Origin: Halicephalobus mephisto
Taxonomy: Eukaryota > Nematoda > Chromadorea > Rhabditida > Panagrolaimidae
Direction of reading: 5' to 3'
NCBI GenBank assembly: GCA_009193035.1
Contig: SWDT01000002.1
Location: 372,001-436,000 of the forward strand
DNA length: 64,000 nt
Below the pieces are notes generated by a model. The model ran no database searches. It saw only the letters and a list, made by a program, of their open reading frames with translations, and was not told the origin of the DNA. The position numbers and the translations under genes were made by a program. Of this stretch, positions 35,206 through 43,204 are shown piece after piece (positions within the stretch are counted from its first letter, which is position 1; each line of letters starts with the position of its first letter).

Positions 35206-35723
35206 AAAGTGGATCTGCAAAAAAGCCGATGTACTACGGTATCTCAAAGTTGAATAAAAATAAAATTTTTTTTCGAAATTTAAAATTTTTTTCGAAATTT
35301 AAAATTATTTTAAAAATCAAAGAAAATTAATAATTACACTTATTTTTAAAAATTGAATTACCTGTTTGGATTTTAATGAAATTCTAAAAATCATAATTGA
35401 ATTTAAATAAAAATTTTTAAATTTAAAATTATCGAAAATTTTTTACAAAAAATTCATTATAATTATAGTCAAAAAATATTAATAAATTATATCAAAGAAG
35501 ATTTTGAATTTAATAATCATACAAAAAATTCAAAAAAAGTAAAATTATTTCATTTAATAATTTTAGGTAAGAAATTCAAATAGTTTTGACTTTTTGGCGA
35601 AACGCGCGCTTTGCCTACTGTGCTCGAATCATGTTCGTTTTTTGAAAGCCTCGTTTTTCCCGGAGTCGATATATGGGTTTTATTTTATTTTTCTTTTTTC
35701 CTACTTTTTTTCACTAATTATTC

Positions 35724-37314
35724 ATGTATCGTGAACACCATTCAGCATCTCACATGCGGGATTATCGATATCAAGAACCAGGGACCGGCAGAAGTCCGCA
35801 GTTTCATGGGAAACCGAGGTCTGTCTACGACGCCCAAGGATCGTCGTATTACCAAAGAGGAAGACGGCGATACGGTGTTCCTAACAGAGGAAGAACGGAC
35901 AGTTGTGACGGAAGACGGTACGATCGAGAAAGACATTTATCCTGCGGCCCTTCGAGGGCGATTTCTCCAGTAAGAACAGTTCCGATGGATCCGGACCCTA
36001 TTCGGGCAAATCACAGACTGCCAGAACCTCAAAGAATCCCTACTTTTGGATATGATAGAAATCAAGCAGATCACAGAAGACAGAACGACGACAGATACAC
36101 GGCCGACGACAGACGGCCGACGGCGTGCCACCGGGATCAGCCATCGAAACCGCCCGAGAATCCCTACCACAGAGAAAGATACTACCTTTCGAATCGATTG
36201 CCTACTGGTCAATTCATCGACAAAAGACCCGGTCCCGTCAACGGGGAAAGAAGACAGTTCAGTAACGACGAATGTTCCAGACCCCAGGTGACCGTAGCCG
36301 AAGGCGACATCAACAGGTACCCGTTGCTCAGTACACTGCCTCCAGCAAAGGAAGTCGTCCATAATCACGTGATTCTTCCGTAAGATGTCCGATATTTTTA
36401 TATATGTTCAATTTTGTTTTCAGACTGGCCAACTATGGAACGGAAACCGGAAAACGCAACCACGACCAGAATTCAGAAGTGTTCATGCCAGATCCGAATT
36501 CTGAAGACGAAGAGCTTCGAGCGATGATGGATATGAAAATGGAAGTCCTGGAATTGCATTACAGAGAAAAAGAGGCAGAAAATGTCAAAAGTACGATTGG
36601 AAGTTCTTCCGTCCATCTTAATGGCCAGAATTTTGCACAAACCGAATCTGAAAACGGAATAACTGACGGCAATTCGACGACTTCTGCTCGTGATTATGTT
36701 TCTTCATCGAAGCGTCGTGAAAAACAACAATCATCGACGATTTCAAAACGCAAGGAACCCGTTTCTATTTCGGCTTCACAATTGCCGGTGTATTCAGTGG
36801 CGTGTTCCAGCAATTCAGAAACGGGACAGGAAACCGAATTACCGTCGAAATCGTTAAAGAAAAGAAAAAAGAAGAACTTTGAAAAAGCAGTAGAAGACGA
36901 ATTTGAATTCCCGTTGAAAAAAATCATAAAAGAAGAACCAAATGCAGGAAATCCGGAGGTATGGTTTTTAATTGTTAAATTTTACTGTTTGGTATTTTCC
37001 AGCCCAGTAATGTCCCTCAGTCTATTCCAAATGAGAACATTCCGGAATTTTGCTATGAATACCAAGAAGAAAACATTCGACCAAGTGTTCCTAATGTTTC
37101 GATAGACAGCTTACAAGTGAACGATCAGGATCTTTTGTTACAGAAGGAGATACTGAAAACGAAATACGAAGAAATCCGGCAAAGGATATTGAATACGGAA
37201 ACTGAAATGCAAAATGTTATAGAACAATATTTCAGGTTACAAAGTGAATTGTATGTAAATCAGAATGAACTGGATCAGGTTGTATATAATTTGATCCATC
37301 TCGGCAATTCCTGA
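35724..37314 (+). CDS. Unrecognised 500-residue basic, probably nuclear protein with C-terminal coiled coil
   Basis: Three exons (35724-36379, 36424-36958, 37003-37314) join in frame to 500 residues. The first ~220 residues are low-complexity and rich in Arg, Tyr, Asp, Pro and Gly (DYRYQEPGTGRSPQFHG, YYQRGRRRYGVPNRGR). The middle is Ser/Thr-rich with basic clusters that look like nuclear localisation signals (SKRREKQQSS, KSLKKRKKKNFEK), followed by IIKEEP, which fits the SUMO-acceptor pattern. The last ~75 residues (LLLQKEILKTKYEEIRQRI...) have heptad spacing and should form a coiled coil. I recognise no enzyme or named domain. An RNA- or chromatin-associated scaffold is possible but is inference. 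It is first of three close same-strand genes. An ATG at 35611 in another frame is probably irrelevant. Confidence 0.82.
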
Positions 37315-37497
37315 ATCTTTGTTGTTTATCTGTTGTTGATTTTGATGATTTTCTACATTACATAATCTTAGATTTCTAAAAGTCGTTATTTTCGACTTGT
37401 TATTTATTAATTTTTTAAATTAATTTTAAATTCTTTAAATTGATTTTTAATTTTAAATTGGTTTTTAATTTTTAATTGATTTTTTAGAAAATTAAAA
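37315..37497 (+). promoter_or_regulatory. Operon-type intercistronic region
   Basis: A 183-base spacer between stop and next start on the same strand, ending in a T-rich tract with TTTTTTAG. A similar 230-base spacer (37712-37941) follows the second gene. In rhabditid nematodes such spacing usually marks polycistronic transcription with SL2 trans-splicing. I could not pick out a convincing Ur element. Confidence 0.5.
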
Positions 37498-37711
37498 ATG
37501 ATGTTCCACGCTCCACCTCGACGTCCACCACCGTACAAGGGTCGATTTGAAACTTTCCATGCTATCTACCATGATCCGTTTAAATGGTATTTTTAAAAGT
37601 TTAAAATTGGATTTTATAAATATTTTCAGGAGTCTCGTCAAAGGTATCGTTGGATTCGCTGCTGGAGTGTTTGTTGCTAGACAAATTGGAGCTGAAGTTG
37701 CTACGATGTAA
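37498..37711 (+). CDS. Small single-pass membrane protein (56 aa), unrecognised
   Basis: Two exons (37498-37586, 37630-37711) split a Trp codon and give 56 residues: MMFHAPPRRPPPYKGRFE, then FHAIYHDPFKW and SLVKGIVGFAAGVFVARQIG, ending EVATM. The Gly/Ala/Val stretch is a single predicted helix of about 18 residues with a positively charged N-terminal side, as in small mitochondrial inner-membrane or accessory proteins. I cannot assign it. Two ATGs are adjacent (37498, 37501). An acceptor TTTTTTAG lies 10 bases before the first, 180 bases after the previous stop, which fits SL2-type trans-splicing inside an operon. Confidence 0.8.
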
Positions 37712-37941
37712 CTTTAATATAGACTGAAATGTTTAGTTTAATTTTTAGTTGTTGATCAAAATAAAAAATATTTGCTATTTTGCAGGATTTTATAGGTTTT
37801 TTTTGAAAGTTTTAATGAATTGGTCTTTGTTCAAATTCGAAAAATGAAACAGATGGGGATAAAGACCGCCTCTGGCAATCCATAAAATTCCACAAATTTT
37901 TTTAGTCTAAAAAAAGTTAAATTTAGCAATTTTGGAAAATC

Positions 37942-38169
37942 ATGGAGGTTAGTTTTTTTATTTTATTTAAAATTTAAAATTTTAAAATTTTTATTTTTTT
38001 TTTTTTAATTTTTATTTTTTTTTTAATTTTTAAAATTTAGTCTAATTCATCTACGACGAAAGATTTGAAAAAACATATTCGACTGTCGGCTCCGATGATC
38101 ATTATCCAAGGTCCTTCTGGTGAAAAATCAAAAAAAATTATAAAATCTCCAATTTCAAAGAAAAATTAA
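37942..38169 (+). CDS. Small basic protein (44 aa), unrecognised
   Basis: Exon 1 is only ATG GAG (37942-37947). The donor GTTAG starts a 93-base intron, and exon 2 (38041-38169) adds SNSSTTKDLKKHIRLSAP, MIIIQGPSGEKSKKIIKSP and a stop, for 44 residues. There is no signal peptide or membrane segment; it is Lys- and Ser-rich. An acceptor (AAATTTAG) sits 15 bases before the ATG and 217 bases after the previous stop. The gene would be third in the operon-like cluster. The evidence is a clean frame, a canonical intron and position only, so a chance frame remains possible. Confidence 0.6.
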
Positions 38170-38577
38170 TTTTTTTTTGTAAAATATTTAGAAATGATTT
38201 TATTTTTTGTAGAAATTGATGAAAATTATTTGGAAGATATTTAAAATCTATTTCTGGATAAAAATGGAGAAATTTGTTAAAAATTATAATTTTAAAAAAT
38301 TTTTTGTTATTTGATAAGTGTTGAGGTGGGACCGGACGCGAACTCCCACCACGAAAGTCCCTGCTAGGGCGGGTCTCGTTTCTTCGGAATTCATTTTACA
38401 GCGTTGTGTTTTGGTACGTCGTTGGGTAGAGGGTGTGGAGAACTTTCAGTTTACCTCGCGCTGCAAGATTAGCCAGTATTGCACCAGGTATGTAAGCACG
38501 AGATAGAGTTGAATCCATTGGACGGATTACAGAAAATTTGGAACTTCAGTCACTTGAACGACGACTCGAACAACTAC

Positions 38578-38875
38578 AACAATCACACTTCCAAGAACCG
38601 AAATGTTCTGAGATGAGAACCTCGTCCGCATTACTGTAGGGGAATAAATAATATGAGGAATCACCAGCACAGCAGGAATCTGGGATGTTTATCTGCATAA
38701 AAACCAAGTTCCATGGGGATTTTGGGTAGGAATCACAGGTACAGAACATGCATTTCCCCCAACCTGCCTGAGGCACTGTTCAGATAACTCAACCGTCTGC
38801 GTTACTGTAGGAAACAACACAACAATTGCCAATACAGTACGAATCCATAACATTCGTCCCAATCTAGCTAACCCC
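38578..38875 (-). repeat. Inverted repeat arm H1
   Basis: Nearly identical, in reverse complement, to 41932-42252. Shared strings include GGGAATAAATAATATGAGGA, CACAGGTACAGAACATGC and TTGCCAATACAGTACGAATC. The right copy has an extra ~35 bases near 42005-42045. The two arms enclose the Ig/EGF membrane-protein gene. Confidence 0.9.
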
Positions 38876-39239
38876 CACTAAAGAAATTTTATCTTTTTTA
38901 TTACCAAAAATATTCAATATTTTTAACATGAGTGGGCTACAGTTGCTTTGGCTAAAAAAAGACTTAACGCGAAAATACGTCAACAAGTTTTATGTTCGCG
39001 TTTTTACTTTGTAAAAGTTCAATTACGCAAACAAGAACCAATGTTCGCTTAAAATACGCAGACTCGATAGGGGCTACTATTGAAGAACTTGGAGAAATTA
39101 AAAACAAAACAAATAAAAATTTTAGAAATTTCACTAGTCAAGTATCCTTATATGAGGTGAATTTTAAAAACACCAACAAACCATTCATTTTTTTACAACG
39201 AGTGAAGTCACGCCAATCATTCTTTTTCTGAAGAAAAAT

Positions 39240-39550
39240 AACCAGTGCGAGTCAACTTCGGCAAATAGTTTCAACAAGCCATTCATTTTTTAAATAAAGT
39301 GCGAGTCAATGCATTCGTTTTTCCTTAAAAGTCCAGACAGCGCGAATCACTTTCGACCAGACAGAAATGAACCATTCATTTTTTAAATGAAGTGCGAGTC
39401 AATGCATTTGTTTTTCCTTAAAGGTCCAGACAGCGCGAGTCACTTTCGACCAGACATGTAAAGAACCATTCATTCTTTTATATTGAATGCGAGTTGAACC
39501 TATTATTTTTTCTTTGGACTAAAACCAGTGCGAGTCACTTTATCTGGCTT
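39240..39550 (+). repeat. Tandem repeat, ~110-130 bp, three copies
   Basis: Copies start near 39265, 39365 and 39460, each with AACCATTCATTTTTTAAAT-like and CAGACAGCGCGAGTCACTTT blocks. A partial fourth copy is near 39180. Confidence 0.75.
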
Positions 39551-39758
39551 AATTTCTACTCTCGCATGATTTTATATGAAAATTATTTATAAATGTTTTT
39601 CCGAAATATTTCCACATTTGTATTAAAATTCCGACATTTTATAAATTAAAATATCCTATATAAATATGTTAAAAATTCCACATTAAAAAATATAAATAAT
39701 TCGATTTAGAAAATTTCGAAATTTTTAATAAATTTAAAAAAAAAACTAATTAGAAAAA

Positions 39759-41641
39759 TTAAAAATTTTCAAACATGTTCGACATCATTTTTTCGAAAGA
39801 ATCCAAATTTTTTTCAGATTCGTCTTGTGTGACTGAAGTCGTGGCTGCGGGATAAAGGAGATCCGGATGAAGACGAGGTCTGCTTCTGAAGTCGGGAACG
39901 TCGTCGACTACAGTAATCTTTTCTGTCGAAGATCCATCGGTCCAGATGATAAAAAAAAAGAAAAAAACGCCCATGACGATGAAGTGGCCTCCGATCGGAG
40001 AGTACATCAGGACTTCATAGAACCAGAATCCAGAGATTCTGACTAAAAATTAATTATATTACGAAAATTGGAAATAAATATTTAAAAATTTTCAGAATTT
40101 TCGATTTTAGGTAATTTCGAAATTTTCTATGGATTCTAAAAATATTATTTTAATAAAAATAAAAATTACTAGGGAATTCTTTGAAGACGGATTTCCGAAA
40201 TTTGAGTTTTCAGATGTTCTTTCCAAGATTCTGGGAGATTCTAGGGATTTACAGAATTCTATTTTAATAAAAATGAAAACTACAGTAGAACATGGATATA
40301 AGATACCCTCATTATAACATATCTCTTGTTACAGCATACGGTCTGAGTGAGTTTGGTTAGTTTGCCTTCAAATTTACCTTGCTATGATATATCCTTTCTT
40401 ATAACATACACTTTGCCCGGTCCCAAAGGGGTATCTTATATTTAAGTTCTACTGTATAATAGGATTTGGATATCAGATACCCCACTATAACATATCTCTT
40501 ATTATAGCATACGGTCTGGGTGAATTTGATTAATCTGCCTTCAAATTTACCCCGTTTTAACATATCCTTTCTTATAACATACGATTTGCCCGGTCCTAAA
40601 GAGATATCTTATATCCAAGTTCTACTGTATTACGAAATTTTTCCGACGAAAATTTGCAGAATTTTAAATTTAAATATTAATTTCAAAATTCTAGAGATTT
40701 TTGAAGATTTCAGAAACTTTAGTTGAATAAAGATTTTTGAAGAAACTTACCGTCACAAAATTTCCCTGTATATTGTTCTCCACATTCGCAAATTAGTCTC
40801 TCGATGACTCGAGGAGGACCCTTCCCGACGGCTTCAATCCGGCAGGTACCGTAGACACAGGGGTCGAGGGGGTTAACGGGCTGCTTCTGATCCTCCTTTG
40901 ATCCACAATTTTGAATTACTGAAAAATTTAAAAAAATGAAAAATATATTAATTAAAAAAGTAAGAAGTAAATTAATTTTAAAAAATTAAAAGTAACTTAT
41001 TTAAAAAGTTAAAAAATAAGTAATTTAAAAAAGTAAAAAAAAATAATTTAAGGAAATTAAAAATAAACTATTTAAAAAAATTAATAAATTAACTAATTTA
41101 AAAAAATAAAAGTTTTTTAAAAAACAAAAAAAAATTAATTTTAAAAAATAAAAAAAAATAATTTTAAAAAAAACAAAAAAAAATAATTTTAAAAAATAAA
41201 AGAAAATAATTTTAAAAAATAAAAAAAAATAATTTTTAAAAAAACAAAAAAAAAATAATTTTAAAAAAAACAAAAAATATTTAAAAATTTACTGATGTTG
41301 ATGGAAGTAGAATTCGTCATGTTTAGGCCTCGATTCTGACTTTGGACGAAACATTCGTATTTTCCCGAATCTTCTTGTTGGATTTCGTAGATGAACAAAG
41401 AATAATCAGAATCTAGTCGGAATCTCTCATAGGGGGATTTTCCAAGATCTTCTTCGTGGCCGATTCCTAGGTAGATCCACTTTGTCTCCAGAATCCCGAA
41501 TCCTTGAAGTTCAATTTTCTTCCGGACTTCGCAGTCGAGTCTGAGGTGTTCCCCGAGAGGTACGTACACGGCTCCAGAAGCCACAGAAAACTCGATTATT
41601 TTGAAAAATTCAAAAAGTAAAAAAATTTCGAAAATATTCAT
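39759..41641 (-). CDS. Type I membrane protein with one Ig and one EGF domain (IGEG-like)
   Basis: Three minus-strand exons (41641-41293, 40918-40751, 40042-39759) give 266 residues. A hydrophobic N-terminus (MNIFEIFLLFEFFKIIEF) serves as signal peptide. An Ig domain follows at about 25-112, with RLDCEV, the core Trp in TKWIYLG and DSGKYECFV, plus NMT/NST/NIS glycosylation sites. The EGF domain (about 120-172) has six cysteines: NCG, DPC, GTC, ICEC, KFC. A transmembrane helix (about 188-207, HFIVMGVFFFFFIIW) and a ~58-residue cytoplasmic tail close the protein. The order Ig-EGF-TM matches the small nematode igeg proteins and resembles the neuregulin/Vein layout, so a cell-surface adhesion or signalling role is likely but unproven. 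The gene sits between two inverted repeat arms and its second intron holds two small transposon relics. Confidence 0.88.
40281..40629. mobile_element. Two adjoining pogo/Tc1-like MITEs in the Ig/EGF gene intron
   Basis: The first element (40283-40454) starts CAGTAGAACATGGATATAAG and ends CTTATATTTAAGTTCTACTG, with TA on both sides: terminal inverted repeats with a TA target duplication. The second (about 40457-40627) is the same family, its left end decayed (AGGATTTGGATATCAGATAC) and its right end intact. It abuts the first across the shared TA. CAGTAGAAC-type ends are known for pogo-like MITEs. There is no transposase. Confidence 0.78.
41020..41290. repeat. AAAATAATTTTAAAAAA low-complexity tract
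   Basis: About ten short units of AAAAAATAATTTTAAAAAA fill intron 1 of the Ig/EGF gene. On the minus strand it reads as Phe/Leu repeats that are not protein. Confidence 0.75.
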
Positions 41642-41931
41642 TTTTAAAAAATAAAAATAAATAAAAATTTAAAAAAAATAAAATTTAAAAAGGTAATTTC
41701 GAAATAAAAATTGATTTTTTAACATTTGCTTAGTTGATCCTAAATGCCCTCCGGCGTTGAAATTTTTTTTGCATATTATCTTCAATTTCGAAATTTTCCG
41801 GAATGATTTGATTTGGGATTTTCGAAGTTGTCCAAATCGCGAATTTTAGGTAAGTAGATTTTTGTAAAATAAAAAAAATTAAAAATTAACAAATATAAAT
41901 TTAAAAAAATGTTTTTTTGGTGGAGATTAGC

Positions 41932-42252
41932 TAGATTGGGACGAATGTTATGGATTCATACTGTATTGGTAATTGTTGTGTTGTTTCCTACAGTAACGCA
42001 GACGGGGTTCTGGTCTGAGAGGACTGACTTTTTCGGAGACGGTTGAGTTATCTGAACAGTGCCTCAGGCAGGTTGGGGGAAATGCATGTTCTGTACCTGT
42101 GATTCCTACCCAAAATCCCCACTGAACTTGGTTTTTGTGGAGATAAACATCCCAGATTCCTGCTGTACTGGTGATTCCTCATATTATTTATTCCCCTACA
42201 GTAATGCAGACGAGGTTCTCATCTCAGAACATTTCGGTTCTTGGAAGCGTGA
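41932..42252 (+). repeat. Inverted repeat arm H2
   Basis: Reverse-complement partner of 38578-38875. It is directly followed by repeat J, so H and J may be parts of one composite element. Confidence 0.9.
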
Positions 42253-42256
42253 TAGA

Positions 42257-42860
42257 ACATTTCTGTCCTAAATTATTGTTTCAGTTTTTGTAACTTTGAT
42301 TTGAAAATAAAAAATAAATAATTTTAAACAACTTCACATCTGCATATAGTATTTTAAAAGGCATTTTAGGTAGGTTTTTATTTTTATAGTTTTATATAAA
42401 ATTTCAGATATCCTTAAAATCTAGAGTTAGTTTTCAGAATCCTGAATTCTGAAGATTGGTTTTTAATTTTGATTTCAAATTCAGAATCTATGGGTTTTAT
42501 TACTGTATTTGAGTACTTTTTGATCTACTTTAGAGATATTTTAAAACATCCTAAAATCAGAATCGAAAATTGGTCTTCAGTACCCAGGATTCTGAAGATC
42601 GGTTTTTAATTCTGATTCCAGATTCAGAATCTATGGATTTTATTACTGTATTTGAGTACTTTTGCAGAATTCTAACTTCGAATTTGGAAGATAAGTGCTT
42701 TGGACAGAAATCTCTGATATGTGTCATGTACTCCAGAATCCTGAATTCTGAAGGTTAGTTTTTAATTTTGATTTCAGATTCAGAATCTACAGATCCAATT
42801 AGTCTATTGTAAGTACTGTTTGTAAAGTTCTGACTTCGAATTTGGAAGACAAGTGCTCAG
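42257..42860 (+). repeat. Repeat J, copy 1, with internal ~150-bp subrepeats
   Basis: Starts near TTTCTGTCCTAAATTATTGT, then CATCTGCATATAGTATTTTA, then three subrepeats of CAGAATCTATGGGTTTTATT-like and ACTGTATTTGAGTACTTTT blocks. The reverse complement is at 52205-52925 with near identity at its outer end. A small fragment (ACGAACACTGAGGACAGAAA) is at 53775-53845. Confidence 0.88.
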
Positions 42861-43204
42861 GACAGAAACAGATAATTCTTGGAAACGTGATTTTGGAAGT
42901 TATTTGAGCCGTCGTTCAAGTGCCTGAAGTTTCAAATTTTCTCTAAACTGTGAGATAGATTGAACCCTGTCTTTCGTGGCTACATTCCGAACAACCCCCC
43001 CAGATCATAAAATTGAACAATAATCGAAAAGTTCCTGGTTGGTGTGCTCATTTGGAGTTTTGTTTGATGGTCACTTATCTTTGTTGACTTTTTGATTTGC
43101 ATAGGAGTGGCCATTGTTTGAAATTTCGCGCCTATTCAAGAATTTTCGATGAAAGAAACCCGAGATTCACGTCGAGAAAATTTTTCATTTTTCATTTTAT
43201 AAAA

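Larger units (their letters stand above)
18818..35723. other. 17-kb gene-poor interval upstream of sup-12
   Basis: I find no multi-exon model here that keeps frame or shows a known domain. The interval alternates repeats (listed separately) with islands of unique, GC-richer DNA at about 18955-19220, 19740-19965, 20740-20960, 21955-22150, 22320-22430, 23085-23280, 24060-24340, 25330-25560, 28915-29030, 29130-29290, 31275-31510 and 32740-33130. The islands lack long open frames with splice sites and are candidate regulatory elements or non-coding exons. A donor-like CAGGTAAAAG on the minus strand near 22350 could belong to a non-coding first exon of sup-12. Confidence 0.5.
38170..39758. other. 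Intergenic DNA, operon end to Ig/EGF gene 3' end
   Basis: 38170-38300 is AT-rich 3' flank. 38310-38540 is unique and GC-rich, with a 6-bp stem GTGGGA/TCCCAC at 38329-38352 and an undistinguished open frame; its nature is unclear. Then come inverted-repeat arm H1 (38578-38875) and a ~110-130 base tandem repeat (39240-39550) around AAGTGCGAGTCAATGCATT and GTCCAGACAGCGCGAGTCAC. 39560-39758 is AT-rich. Confidence 0.5.
41642..43204. other. Spacer between two divergent gene starts
   Basis: It should hold promoters for the Ig/EGF gene (minus) and the EB/lustrin gene (plus). Contents: 41642-41925 AT-rich upstream DNA; inverted arm H2 (41932-42252); repeat J copy (42257-42860); and unique DNA 42870-43200 directly before the plus-strand start, including AGGAGTGGCCATTG. 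No gene is seen. Confidence 0.5.

Noticed and set aside
38318..38350. tRNA-like arm (GTGGGA...TCCCAC)
   Set aside because: No acceptor stem, anticodon arm or B-box consensus could be fitted around it.
41025..41273. Minus-strand Phe/Leu-rich frame resembling membrane helices
   Set aside because: Translation of an A-rich low-complexity tract inside an intron of the Ig/EGF gene.
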